The notes beneath the pieces are model-generated. The model was given only the letters and a program-made list of their open reading frames with translations, made no database searches and was not told the origin of the DNA. The position numbers and the translations under genes were made by a program. DNA of 64,000 nucleotides from assembly GCA_965226645.1 (NCBI GenBank), contig CBDDDL010000004.1, forward strand, positions 744,001-808,000, in the 5' to 3' direction. Of this stretch, positions 42,844 through 52,189 are shown in pieces (position 1 is the first letter of the stretch; every line of letters starts with the position of its first letter). The stretch comes from Poriferisodalis sp965226645 (GTDB taxonomy: Bacteria > Actinomycetota > Acidimicrobiia > Acidimicrobiales > Poriferisodalaceae).

Positions 42844-42869
42844 TCGAGGTCAGCGGCCATACCCGGCAA

Positions 42870-43859
42870 TCAGTCGCCGTAGTGCTGGAGACCGCGCTCG
42901 CGGGCGCGCATCTGGGCGACGGCGCGCTGCGCGTCGCCGACCGCGTTTTCCAGCTCGTCAATGACGATGTCGGGGTCGGAGGTGAACTCCAGCTCCTCAA
43001 TGAGGCGAGCCAAGCGCCCCTTCGTCCGCCACGCCGCGAACTTGGCCCACTCGGTCCAGAGCACTTCGTGGTCGTCGATGTCGATGAGATCGGAGGTGCG
43101 GCTCTGCTCGTCGATGGTCGTGTCGAGCGACACGTAGCCGTTCACCAAGGAGATGCGCTCGCACATCGCCGAAAGCGGCCCAGCACGGTGCACAACCATG
43201 TCACCGTGCAGCGCGACGGCGTATCCGGGCCCCGGGAAGTCGGGAGCGACGGTGCGGTCAGCCGGTATCTGTTGGCCTGCGTCGGCAATTTCGGCGGCTT
43301 CGTGCTTGGTGCCCCAGAACCACTCGAAGCGTCCGCCGGAGACCTCGGCCGGGTCGGTCACTGCGAGCACGTAGTCGAGGGGCAGCGTGTCGTGATGCCA
43401 CTTGTCGATGGGACTGTCGATCTGTGACGGCTCGTAGTTAAGGTGGCCAAGATGCACCGGCATCGGGTGCGGGGCAATCTCGATGCCGTAGATCGCTTCG
43501 AGACGCGCCGTGACGTCGGGGCTGAGGCACAGGTCGCGCAACCAGCGTGAGCGGTAACAGCCGCCGCGCACCGTCCGCTCGATCCGCTCCCCCGCCGGAC
43601 GGGTGAAACACCGCAAACGGCGGGCCGTCTCGAGCATGGTCGCCGCGCCCTCGTCGCTGAGCACCCGGAACGGCGACGACAGCGCCACCGGCGTGGCCTT
43701 CGTGGCGATCTCGGCATCGTCATAGCCGAGGTCAGCCAGCATGAGGACCTCGGCGGGCGTTTCGAGCTGCAGATGCCGTTCGGGATCAAACCCCGGCTCA
43801 TCATCGAGCCATTCGTAACCCCGTGGCAGCGTCTCCGGAAACGGAACTGCAATACCCAT
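42870..43859 (-). CDS. Fe(II)/2-oxoglutarate dioxygenase-like protein
   Basis: A 329-aa protein that fits the double-stranded beta-helix dioxygenase pattern. WHHDTLPLDYVLAV (about residues 172-185) supplies an H-x-D metal motif. GDMVVHRAGPL (about 238-248) supplies the distal His and the Arg that binds 2-oxoglutarate in related enzymes. The N-terminal 130 residues are less familiar and the C-terminus is helical with many charged residues. It probably hydroxylates a small molecule; the substrate is unknown. The start ATG at 43859 gives MGIAVPFPE. Confidence 0.68.
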   Translation of the reverse strand: MGIAVPFPETLPRGYEWLDDEPGFDPERHLQLETPAEVLMLADLGYDDAEIATKATPVALSSPFRVLSDEGAATMLETARRLRCFTRPAGERIERTVRGGCYRSRWLRDLCLSPDVTARLEAIYGIEIAPHPMPVHLGHLNYEPSQIDSPIDKWHHDTLPLDYVLAVTDPAEVSGGRFEWFWGTKHEAAEIADAGQQIPADRTVAPDFPGPGYAVALHGDMVVHRAGPLSAMCERISLVNGYVSLDTTIDEQSRTSDLIDIDDHEVLWTEWAKFAAWRTKGRLARLIEELEFTSDPDIVIDELENAVGDAQRAVAQMRARERGLQHYGD

Positions 43860-43928
43860 GGACCACAAATCTATGGGTCCCTCAGTTCACGGGCTGCCGC
43901 CGCCATCGGTGCAGGATCCAATTCACGG

Positions 43929-44462
43929 TCACTCTGCAGCGTTGATCTTCGCGGCCACCGCAGCCAGGTGATCCTCGTCGGCCTGCCGATTCATGATCTT
44001 GGTCGTGACGAAGCCGGGGTATGCCTCGAAGTACTGGCCTCCGCGGGCGGTCGTGTCGGCACCAGGATCAGGGCGAAGGCCAGCTGTTTGATGCAGCGGA
44101 ATGATCTTTGCGTGAAGGTGATCGATCATCATCCCCTCGAACACCACGGCGCACCGGTCGACATCGTCGTACGCCGAGGCGATCTTGGCCGCCACGAGAC
44201 GCGCAGCCCGCATCAGCTCAGAGACCACCGCCTCGTCTGCTCTCGCGATGTCGCTCGGATGGTGCTCCTTCGTGTTCACGACGGAAAAGCCCTCGGTGTT
44301 CGGAAAGATGTCCAAGAACCCGAGATGGCTCTCGTCCTCAAAGACCACGTCACTCGGCTCGACTCCGGCTGCAATCTGACAGAAAATGTAGTCGTCCACG
44401 AACGGTATTCTGCCCGGACCACAAACCGGAACGATGGTCGGCAAAAGGCTCCTTCGACCCAT
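43929..44462 (-). CDS. HIT-fold protein with altered triad
   Basis: A 177-aa histidine-triad-fold protein. DDYIFCQIAAG near the start and LGFLDIFPNTEGFSVVNTKE match the HIT core. The signature reads MIDHLHAKIIPL, so the normal H-x-H-x-H has Lys instead of the third His, while the central nucleophilic His is kept. HIT enzymes hydrolyse or transfer nucleotides. The C-terminus is extended. A GTG at 44399 would give the standard HIT N-terminus and may be the true start; neither has a clear ribosome site. Confidence 0.8.
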   Translation of the reverse strand: MGRRSLLPTIVPVCGPGRIPFVDDYIFCQIAAGVEPSDVVFEDESHLGFLDIFPNTEGFSVVNTKEHHPSDIARADEAVVSELMRAARLVAAKIASAYDDVDRCAVVFEGMMIDHLHAKIIPLHQTAGLRPDPGADTTARGGQYFEAYPGFVTTKIMNRQADEDHLAAVAAKINAAE

Positions 44463-44488
44463 ACAGGTAGGGCCCCTAGGCTCCCGCG

Positions 44489-44893
44489 ATGGCGACGCCT
44501 GCGAGACTTGAGCAGTTCACGCTGCTCGGGATTGCGTTGCTGCATCTCGGCGTCCAACTGACCCACGCCTACAGTCATGCCGCCGCGGACGTGCCGATTC
44601 CGGCCCTGCAGCAGGCGTACATCGTGGTCGTGGTGACGCTCTTGCCCATCGTGTCGGTGTGGCTGGTGTTCCGCAGGAGCCTCCGGCTGGGTGCCGCTCT
44701 CCTCGCGACGTCCATGTATTCGGCGTTCGTCTTCGGCTATCTGCTGCACTTCGTTGTCGACACCCCCGATTTGCACTCCAACGTCGTGGGCGATGGCGAG
44801 GCAGTGTTCTTCCATTCGGCATTGAGCCTGGCGCTCATCGAATTTGTCGGATTTGCGGTCGGACTCGTCAGCGTCGCACGAAAGACTCGGTGA
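44489..44893 (+). CDS. Small membrane protein, about four transmembrane helices
   Basis: A 134-aa protein of unknown function. Hydrophobic helices are near residues 10-30, 41-62, 68-90 and 108-128. His residues occur at helix ends (LLHLGVQLTHAYSHAA, YLLHFVVDTPDLHS, FFHSAL), suggesting a metal or quinone contact, though this is speculation. It starts 27 bp from the divergent HIT gene and ends two bases before the RCC1-repeat lipoprotein start, so it is probably co-transcribed with it. Confidence 0.75.
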   Translation: MATPARLEQFTLLGIALLHLGVQLTHAYSHAAADVPIPALQQAYIVVVVTLLPIVSVWLVFRRSLRLGAALLATSMYSAFVFGYLLHFVVDTPDLHSNVVGDGEAVFFHSALSLALIEFVGFAVGLVSVARKTR

Positions 44894-44894
44894 C

Positions 44895-47384
44895 GTGAGG
44901 GACAACACCGGGGTTGGCCGACGGCGCAGTGTCGCTCTGGCACTTCTCGCGGTGGCTCTCGTGGTCAGCTCCTGCTCGGCGCCGGAGGGAACCTCGGCCG
45001 AATCGTCCGAAGTGCCGGCCGCCCAGACGGCTCCTGCCGACTTGGAGGCTGGCATCACGCAGCCACCGGACTCCGGCCCGACTGCAGGATCTCGGCCGCC
45101 TGCTTCAACGGCGCCGCCAACGACCATCGCCGAGACCGGCACGAACACCGAACCCAACACCTCCGAAGCCCCCGACACCGACGACGAACCAGTCGAATCC
45201 GACACCGACGACAAATCGGTCGAGCCCGTCACCGACGACGAAGTCCAAACCCCGCAAACTCCGGACTCTTCGACCGAATCCGACACCGACGAAGAGCCGA
45301 TCGGGCGCAGCGTCGACATTGTCGAAGCCGACGAAACGGTCACCGTCACTGGTTCGGGTACGAACGAGTCGGCGCTGAGTCTCGGCGCCGGTAGCTGGAC
45401 TGCGCTGTCTTCGGTGACCGGCAATGGCGGCGGCCCGTTCAGGGTCGCTCTGATCGGCGAGCCGGACAGCACCCGTCCCCGCTGCTGGAACGACGACCGT
45501 GGCGTGGCGCTGGCCGACGTTCGCGGTGATAACACCTCCGCCGACAGCACGTTGCCCGTACGCATCGACGAATCGGAAGGCTCCTGGTGCGAGCCCGGCA
45601 CGTTCACATTGCGGGTTACAGCGACCGGCGAGTGGACGGTGACGTTCACCGACGTGTCCGAGCAGTCGGACGACGATGACGACGATCGCCTCACCGTCGG
45701 CGGAATTGAGCTCAAGCCGTCTCGTGAGGGCGCCCAAGGCAAGACTGAGCCGGACAATCCCACGTTCACACAGATCTCGGTCGGCCGCGGGTTCGCATGC
45801 GGGGTGACAACAGACGGCAGTGTCGAATGCTGGGGCTACAGCAACACCTTTGGCAAAGCGAGTCCACCGTCGGGTGAATTCACCCAAGTCGCAGCCGGCA
45901 GCAGCCACACCTGTGCCCTCACTATCGGCAGCACGGTGCAGTGCTGGGGCGACGGCTACTACGGCCAGACGGCTTCGCCGGACGGCGAGTTCACTCAGGT
46001 GATGACGACCGGGGGCATTTCCTGCGCTCTGAGAGCCAACGGCAGCTTCGCATGCTGGGGATCCCGCGGCGGCTCCTCGTTGGGCGACGTCGAGTCGCCG
46101 CCGGACCTTCGTTTGATTGCGCTCGGCGAGGGGAGCCTCTGCGGATTGCGCGAAGACATGACAATGGCCTGCTGGTACTTCCGGAGGGGCGAGACCTACA
46201 ACGACCCCTACCAAATGCAACTCACGGAGGCCCTCGACGGCACGTTCATCCATGTCGGGAGCCGGTGCGGAGTGCGCACCAACGGCAGCATCGCGTGCTG
46301 GTACGCCAGCCCGCCTGACCCCGTCTCGCCTCCCGGCGGCGGCACCTTCGTACGGACCTCGGACCTGTGCGGCATCACCACCGAGAATCGCGTCGAATGC
46401 TGGGGCAGCGGCCAGTACGGCTACGCCAACACTCCCGAGCGCGCCCCAACCGGCCGGTACGCAGAGGTCTCCTCGAGCGGCGCCCTGGCCTGCGCGTTGA
46501 GTGCGGAGGGCAAGGTTCGGTGCTGGGGCGATGGCTACGGCAACGGGCCCGAACCACCGTCCACGAGGTTCCTCCAAGTCTCAGTGGGGTCCACGCATCC
46601 CTGTGGCATCACCGTCGCAGGCGCCATCGAATGCTGGGACCGGGAATATCTGGGGATTTCGCTCACTGTCGAGGGATGGAGGCCGCCCGACCCCGGTGAG
46701 TTGCCCGCCGGGGGTTTCAGCGACGTCTCCGTCGGCGGCTTTCGTGACGCCAGCAGCGTGGCGTGCGCCGTGCGAAGCGACGGTGTGCTCGCCTGCTGGG
46801 ACTACTACGGCGATATGACTGTGCCGGACGGCACAGTCGTCGATGTGTCGGTTGGTCGAAGCCAAACCTGCGCCGTCCAGACGAACGGAGCCGCCGAGTG
46901 CTGGGCCTGGTCGAACGAGGAGACAGTGCCCTCGCCGACCGCCGACCAACACTTCACCTCGGTCTCAGCCACGATCGGCTACGCCTGCGGAGTGCGTCGC
47001 GATGGTGCGCTCGGCTGCTGGGGTGCCAGCAGCCGCTGGCCCGCCAATCCCCCCGCCGGTACGTACACGGACGTGTCAGTCGGGTGGTATCGGGCTTGTG
47101 CAGTCTCGACCGGCGGAGCGCTGGAGTGCTGGAGCTGGCGAGCTGAGGAACTCGTAAGTGCCCGACTTCGCACTCCGGTCGATCCTCCTGCCGGGAGCTT
47201 CAGTTCGGTCTCGGTGACCACCCGGCACGCCTGTGGTTTGCGGACAAACAGCAAAGTCACGTGCTGGGGGTCGGGCACCATCGGCAAGGCACCGCCACCC
47301 GACGTCAAGTTCACGCAGATATCCGTTGGCTCCTCCTACGCCTGCGGAGTAGTCGCCGACGGACGGGTGCGCTGCTGGGGCTAG
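44895..47384 (+). CDS. Lipoprotein with 14 RCC1-like repeats
   Basis: An 829-aa surface lipoprotein from a GTG at 44895. The signal ends in LVVSSC (Cys 27). An acidic Thr/Pro/Asp linker runs to about residue 135, then a beta-rich domain follows to about 280. From about 290 to the end there are 14 repeats of the form FTQ[IV]S-x6-CG[VL]-x2-[DN]G-x-[VA]-x-CWG, spaced about 35-45 residues. Each repeat has two Cys about 10-12 residues apart. RCC1-type repeats form seven-bladed propellers, so 14 would make two. It probably binds something outside the cell. It is adjacent to the small membrane protein gene. Confidence 0.85.
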   Translation: MRDNTGVGRRRSVALALLAVALVVSSCSAPEGTSAESSEVPAAQTAPADLEAGITQPPDSGPTAGSRPPASTAPPTTIAETGTNTEPNTSEAPDTDDEPVESDTDDKSVEPVTDDEVQTPQTPDSSTESDTDEEPIGRSVDIVEADETVTVTGSGTNESALSLGAGSWTALSSVTGNGGGPFRVALIGEPDSTRPRCWNDDRGVALADVRGDNTSADSTLPVRIDESEGSWCEPGTFTLRVTATGEWTVTFTDVSEQSDDDDDDRLTVGGIELKPSREGAQGKTEPDNPTFTQISVGRGFACGVTTDGSVECWGYSNTFGKASPPSGEFTQVAAGSSHTCALTIGSTVQCWGDGYYGQTASPDGEFTQVMTTGGISCALRANGSFACWGSRGGSSLGDVESPPDLRLIALGEGSLCGLREDMTMACWYFRRGETYNDPYQMQLTEALDGTFIHVGSRCGVRTNGSIACWYASPPDPVSPPGGGTFVRTSDLCGITTENRVECWGSGQYGYANTPERAPTGRYAEVSSSGALACALSAEGKVRCWGDGYGNGPEPPSTRFLQVSVGSTHPCGITVAGAIECWDREYLGISLTVEGWRPPDPGELPAGGFSDVSVGGFRDASSVACAVRSDGVLACWDYYGDMTVPDGTVVDVSVGRSQTCAVQTNGAAECWAWSNEETVPSPTADQHFTSVSATIGYACGVRRDGALGCWGASSRWPANPPAGTYTDVSVGWYRACAVSTGGALECWSWRAEELVSARLRTPVDPPAGSFSSVSVTTRHACGLRTNSKVTCWGSGTIGKAPPPDVKFTQISVGSSYACGVVADGRVRCWG

Positions 47385-47429
47385 ACCGCGCATCGGGGTC
47401 TACATGTGTCGGCGCTAGCGTGCGCTCGC

Positions 47430-48029
47430 ATGGGAAACAGCACGGACGACGACCGAGGAACACTGGCGGTCACCGGTGATGCCGAGGCCGATCAGCTGCT
47501 GCTGGAGGACCCGTTCGCGCTGCTTCTGGCGATGATGCTCGACCAGCAGATCCCCATGGAGTGGGCGTTCAAGGGCCCCGCCCGGCTGGCAGAGCGGCTG
47601 GGCGATCAGTTCTCGGTTGCCGCCATCGCAGCGATGGACCCAGACGAGCTGGAGGCTGTCTTCAAGTCCAAGCCGGCGCTGCACCGTTTCCCCGGATCGA
47701 TGGCCCGCCGCTGCGGGGAGCTGACCCGCCACATCGTCGAGCACTACGACGCCGACGCCGGTGCCGTCTGGGCCGACGTGCGCAGCGGCAAGGCGCTGTA
47801 CGACCGGCTGCGTGCCCTGCCCGGCTACGGCGACGAGAAGGCCAAGATCTTCGTGGCCATCCTGGCGAAGCGTTTCGGGGTCGCTCCCCGGGGCTGGAAG
47901 GCCGTCGCCGGCCCGTTCGCCGACCACCAGCCTCGCTCAGTGGCCGACATTGACGGCCCCGAGGCCCTCGCCGAAGTGCGCGCCTGGAAGAAGAACAAGA
48001 AGGCCGCGGGCAAGTCCAAACAGGACTGA
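47430..48029 (+). CDS. HhH-GPD-type base-excision repair protein
   Basis: A 199-aa protein of the HhH-GPD superfamily. The helix-hairpin-helix region is LRALPGYGDEKAKIFVAILA (about residues 133-152), preceded by FALLLAMMLDQQIPMEWAF, the conserved start of these glycosylase-like proteins. The usual catalytic Lys or Asp after the hairpin is not obvious (VAPRGWKAVAGPF contains a Lys). It would recognise damaged bases. The C-terminus is Lys-rich, likely a DNA-binding tail. The ATG at 47430 is preferred to 47406. Confidence 0.82.
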   Translation: MGNSTDDDRGTLAVTGDAEADQLLLEDPFALLLAMMLDQQIPMEWAFKGPARLAERLGDQFSVAAIAAMDPDELEAVFKSKPALHRFPGSMARRCGELTRHIVEHYDADAGAVWADVRSGKALYDRLRALPGYGDEKAKIFVAILAKRFGVAPRGWKAVAGPFADHQPRSVADIDGPEALAEVRAWKKNKKAAGKSKQD

Positions 48030-48578
48030 GCGACCCACACAAACGCGGATCCCGCTCAGCAATCGGGCGCATCGGGCACGGAAATCGCGCTCGAGCATCC
48101 GCCGGCACGGTCCGGAACTATTCCACTTCTGTGACACGCAGCGCGGACCACCGCTCGGACGGCTGGTGGGCGTGTTCGGCAACGCCAATGTGACGCTCGC
48201 GCCCAGACAGCGGTCAATGGATGACAGCGGGATTGCAGCGCTGTGACCGAGCCCGATCGTGCCGGCGGACCGCGTCCAGTCGAGGGGCCATGAAGCGCGC
48301 CGAGAAGGTAGCGGCGCCGTTGACGCCGCGATGACGACGATTGCAACCTGCTCGGGCGTTCACACGCAGCGGCCGATCCCGCTCTGATCTGCGGCGCCCA
48401 CCGAGCTGACCGCGGGCGGACGGGTCGCCACATTGCGCTCAGGTGACATGTCGATGTCACTGCCGAAATAGGCGGAACGCGGTCCTACGTTCCGGCGTCG
48501 AGGGACCAAGTCAAGAGGCGACGCAGCCCAGATCCGTCGCCGCCACGACTGAAACCATCCAACGCAAGGGGGACCAAA
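48030..48578. other. 550-bp intergenic region
   Basis: No convincing gene is present; all frames are short and lack family features. It contains an inverted repeat at 48443-48460 and a ribosome site (AAGGGGG) just before the VWA gene. It may carry the promoter of that gene. Confidence 0.5.
48443..48460. promoter_or_regulatory. 7-bp inverted repeat, operator candidate
   Basis: GTGACAT-GTCG-ATGTCAC is a perfect inverted repeat 118 bp upstream of the VWA lipoprotein start. Its size suits a dimeric regulator. The cognate protein is unknown. Confidence 0.45.
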
Positions 48579-50414
48579 ATGTTGAAGACCCGCACACCGA
48601 AACGCATTCGCCGCGGTGCCGGCAAAGCCGCTTGGCGGATTGCTGTCGCATTGGCGGCGCTGTGCCTGCTGGCGGTGGCCTGCACGACAACCGACGACGC
48701 AGACGACACAACTGCCGACGAGACGGCGACTGAGTCCACCGACCGCACCACCCCCGTGACGGCAAGTTCATCCAGCAGGGCGGATGAACAGATGGACGAG
48801 GCGGACGACGACCAAGAGCAGTCTTCGCGCGGAGGTGCTTCGGAAGACGTCATCGAGGCGTCCGTGGCCGGCGGGTCCGACGACATGGCCGACGAAGAAA
48901 TGTCCGACGACGCCTCGTCGAGTCAGTCCTCGAGCGGAGGCCGCACTCAGAGCGAGCCCTCGCAGTCAGCCGAGCCGGAGCCGGAGCCCTACGAGTCGAA
49001 CCAGCGACGTCGCCGCGCCGAACCTGACAACTTCGTCGACTACGGCATCAACCCGTTCGTCGACACTGCTGACGACCCGTTCTCGACGTTCGCGCTTGAC
49101 GTGGACACTGCCTCGTACACCATCGCCCGCAACTTCCTCGACGGCGGCCAGCTGCCGCCCTTCGAAGCAGTCCGGGTCGAAGAGTTCGTTAACTACTTCG
49201 ACGGTGGGTACGACGACGAGATCGACGAGTTCACCATCAGCGTGGACGCCGCGCCATCGCCGTTCGCTGACCCCGGCGATCTGCTGCTGCGAGTCGGCGT
49301 GCAGGCACCTCACGTGGTGTCGGACGCCCTGCGGCCCGACAGCGTGATCCTGGTGCTCGACAGCTCGGGCTCCATGAATGAAGAAATCGGCACCAGCGAC
49401 GACAGGACTCGCCGCATCGAATTGGTCTACGACGCCGTCGATCTGCTGCTGGGAGGGCTGGAATCCGATACCCGGGTGGGTGTCGTGGCCTACGCGAACA
49501 ATGCCCGCACCGTCGCCCGGCCGGCCGCCGTCGGCAGGAACTACGACGACCTGATCCGCAGCATCCAGCGAGACGTGCGGCCCAACGGCAGCACCAACGT
49601 CGCAGCCGGTCTCGTCAGCGGCTACCGCATGGCCGAGAGCGAAGCCGCCGCGGGACGCAACGTGCTGGTGCTGCTGTTCTCTGACGGCGTCGCAAACGTC
49701 GGAGCGACCGAGACCGACCGGATTCTTCGCCAACTCGGCGAGCGCACCGACATCAGCCTGTCCACCATCGGCGTCGGACTCGGCCCATTCAACGACGAGC
49801 TGATGGAGCAGCTGGCTAACCGTGCCGACGGCTCATACCACTACATCGACGATCACGACGCGGCGTGGCGCCTGCTCGGCGGCGACGTGAACTCATTCAT
49901 CTCGGTCGCCGCACGTGATGCCAAAGTCCAGGTGATCTTCAACCCCGACACCGTGGCCGCATACCGGCTGCTGGGCTTTGAGAACCGGGACGTGGCCGAC
50001 CGGGATTTCCGCAACAATGCTGTCGACGCCGGCGAGGTCGCCATCTCGGGGAGCGCCACGGCGCTGTATGAGTTGACGCTGGTCAATCCCGAGAGCGCGG
50101 GCCAGCGCAGCAACGACGTGCTCGCAAAGGTGACGTTGCGTTATCAGCGGCCCGCCAGCGAGGCCATCACCGAGGTGTCCACGACGATCAGGAAACGGGA
50201 CCCGCACCGCAGCTTTGGCGACGCCGACCGCCACTTCCGGCTGGCCGCAGTGGCCGCCGAATTCGCAGAGGTCCTTCGCCAGAGCTGGTTCGCAGATGAC
50301 ACGTCCATGCGCACCCTGCGCACGCAGGCGGAGGCGCTGACACGGGACTTCCGCGGCGACGCCGACGTGACCGAACTGGCCCGGCTCATCGCAGCCGCCC
50401 AGCGTTTGCAATAG
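48579..50414 (+). CDS. VWA-domain lipoprotein, YfbK-like
   Basis: A 611-aa surface protein. The signal ends near LLAVAC (Cys 35), followed by an acidic/Ser-rich linker to about residue 145. A conserved N-terminal VWA-associated part (DNFVDYGINPFVDTADDPFS, LPPFEAVRVEEFVNYFD) precedes the VWA domain with metal site DSSGSM (261-266). The C-terminal DUF3520-like part contains VLAKVTLRYQRP. Such proteins bind ligands through Mg2+ on the outer face; the role is unknown. AAGGGGG precedes the ATG. Confidence 0.9.
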   Translation: MLKTRTPKRIRRGAGKAAWRIAVALAALCLLAVACTTTDDADDTTADETATESTDRTTPVTASSSSRADEQMDEADDDQEQSSRGGASEDVIEASVAGGSDDMADEEMSDDASSSQSSSGGRTQSEPSQSAEPEPEPYESNQRRRRAEPDNFVDYGINPFVDTADDPFSTFALDVDTASYTIARNFLDGGQLPPFEAVRVEEFVNYFDGGYDDEIDEFTISVDAAPSPFADPGDLLLRVGVQAPHVVSDALRPDSVILVLDSSGSMNEEIGTSDDRTRRIELVYDAVDLLLGGLESDTRVGVVAYANNARTVARPAAVGRNYDDLIRSIQRDVRPNGSTNVAAGLVSGYRMAESEAAAGRNVLVLLFSDGVANVGATETDRILRQLGERTDISLSTIGVGLGPFNDELMEQLANRADGSYHYIDDHDAAWRLLGGDVNSFISVAARDAKVQVIFNPDTVAAYRLLGFENRDVADRDFRNNAVDAGEVAISGSATALYELTLVNPESAGQRSNDVLAKVTLRYQRPASEAITEVSTTIRKRDPHRSFGDADRHFRLAAVAAEFAEVLRQSWFADDTSMRTLRTQAEALTRDFRGDADVTELARLIAAAQRLQ

Positions 50415-50537
50415 GCCAAGCAGGGCCGGGCGCCTCGTTCGTCGGGCCCAGCTCCGGCGATGCCCCGGTGACGCTCCGCTGCTCAGGAGCGATCACCGGG
50501 GTGTCGTCGAGCCACGAGCGAGTGCGGTACGAGTGCG

Positions 50538-52145
50538 CTAGCTCCCCAGGCGCTCGGCGACCTGTTCCCGCAATTCGGTCTTGAGCACCTTGTTGGATGG
50601 ATTCAGCGGCAGCGAGCCCACGATCCAGAAATGCCGGGGCACCTTGTAGTTGGCCATCTGTTCGCGGCACCACGCACGCAGTGCATCTGGTTCTGGCACG
50701 CCGACGGGCGACGGCACCACGAACGCCGCTCCCACCTCGCCGAGGCGCTCGTCCGCCACGCCGATCACTGCCACTTGGCCGATCTGCGGATGCTCGGCCA
50801 TCACCTTTTCGATCTCGGCGGGATACACGTTGAAGCCGCCGTTGATGAACATGTCCTTCTTGCGGTCGGTGACGTCGATGTAGCCCTGCTCGTCCATCAC
50901 GCAGATGTCGCCCGTGTGCAGCCAGCCGTTTTCGTCAATTGCTTCGGCGGTGGCGACGGGATCGTCGAGGTATCCCGCCATGACGTTGTACCCGCGCACC
51001 AGGATCTCGCCCGGCTGCCCGATGGGCAGGTCCTGGCCCTCGTCGTCGACGATGCGCAGCTCGACGCCGCCGAGTGCCCGGCCGCTGGTGGTGGCTACCA
51101 GCTCGGGCGGGTCGTCCGAGGCGCAGATCGCCGCCAAGCCGTGCGTCTCGGTCATGCCATAGCCCGTCAGAACGGTCTCGAATCCGAGCCGCTCGCGCAT
51201 TGCGACCACCGTCTCCACGGGGATGGCTGCTGCGCCCGTGAGCGACGATCGCAGGCTGGATGTGTCGTAGTCGTCGAGGCCCGCATAGTTGATGAGGGAC
51301 TGGAAGATGGCCGGCGGTCCCGGCAGGATCGTGATCTTCTCGTCCTGGACGCGCTGCAGCACCGATTCGACGTCGAACACTGGATGGGGGTGAATCGTTG
51401 CGCCGTGCATGATGCACGGTGTGATCCCTGCGGAGAATCCGAACGCGTGGAAGAACGGGTTCACGACGAGCATCCGGTCGCCCTGGCGCATTCCCAGCTC
51501 GGCGGCGTACTGGGCAAAGTTGCGCAGGACCGGCCCTTGGTGCACCAGCACGCCCTTGGGCAGGCCGGTCGTGCCGGAGGTGAACATCACCAAGCCGAGA
51601 TCCTCGCCGGAGGCAGCGGCGCTTCGCCGCGCTGCCTCGCCAGCGGCCTCCGGCGTCGCCCGCGCCGCGAACTCGGCGTAGGACATCGTGCCCGCCGGCG
51701 TGTCGCCTCGCAGAACGACGGTGTCGGCCAGCGATTCGACGACGTGGCCTCCGTCGGCGGCTTCGTTGAGGTCCTTCACGTAGTCATAGCCAAGGAAACC
51801 GGCCACGGTGAACAGCACCTTGATCTTGGCCTTGCCCAGCACGTAGGCGGCCTCGCGCCCCTTGAAGCGAGTGTTCACCGGCACAAGCACCCCGCCGGCA
51901 CGCAGCGTTCCCATCGATGCGATCACCCATTCCCAGGCGTTCGGCGCCCACAGCCCCACGGTGTCGCCAGATTCGAGCCCCGACGCCACCAGCGCCGCTG
52001 CACATACGTTGGACATCCGGGCGATGTCCGCGAAGCTCAATGAGACGTCGCCGTCCCGGATCGCCTCGGATTCACCGAACAACGCGGCCGCACGGTCGAC
52101 GAGATCGGGATAGTTGTCGGGAATCGCGTCAGACATGGCGGACAT
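50538..52145 (-). CDS. Acyl-CoA synthetase (AMP-forming)
   Basis: ANL-superfamily ligase of 535 aa. The AMP-binding signature is VMFTSGTTGLPKGVLV (about residues 190-205), then GYGMTETHGLAAICA, the hinge region GWLHTGDICVMDEQGYIDVTDRKKD (in part) and the catalytic Lys in the C-terminal segment PLNPSNKVLKTEL. It activates a carboxylic acid to its CoA thioester through an acyl-adenylate. The start is 52145 or the near ATG at 52136. The chain length of the substrate is unknown; the many acyl-CoA genes nearby suggest a catabolic role. Confidence 0.9.
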   Translation of the reverse strand: MSAMSDAIPDNYPDLVDRAAALFGESEAIRDGDVSLSFADIARMSNVCAAALVASGLESGDTVGLWAPNAWEWVIASMGTLRAGGVLVPVNTRFKGREAAYVLGKAKIKVLFTVAGFLGYDYVKDLNEAADGGHVVESLADTVVLRGDTPAGTMSYAEFAARATPEAAGEAARRSAAASGEDLGLVMFTSGTTGLPKGVLVHQGPVLRNFAQYAAELGMRQGDRMLVVNPFFHAFGFSAGITPCIMHGATIHPHPVFDVESVLQRVQDEKITILPGPPAIFQSLINYAGLDDYDTSSLRSSLTGAAAIPVETVVAMRERLGFETVLTGYGMTETHGLAAICASDDPPELVATTSGRALGGVELRIVDDEGQDLPIGQPGEILVRGYNVMAGYLDDPVATAEAIDENGWLHTGDICVMDEQGYIDVTDRKKDMFINGGFNVYPAEIEKVMAEHPQIGQVAVIGVADERLGEVGAAFVVPSPVGVPEPDALRAWCREQMANYKVPRHFWIVGSLPLNPSNKVLKTELREQVAERLGS

Positions 52146-52189
52146 TCTCGCGGTTCAGTGCGGTGCACGCCCGAGCGCTGCCGTCAGCC

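Noticed and set aside
45105..46577. 490-codon frame antisense to the RCC1 lipoprotein
   Set aside because: The regular repeats on the plus strand create periodic antisense sequence; no independent evidence.
47761..48246. Possible gene running past the HhH-GPD gene into the 550-bp gap
   Set aside because: Frame-shifted shadow of the HhH-GPD gene with no family features in the non-overlapping part.
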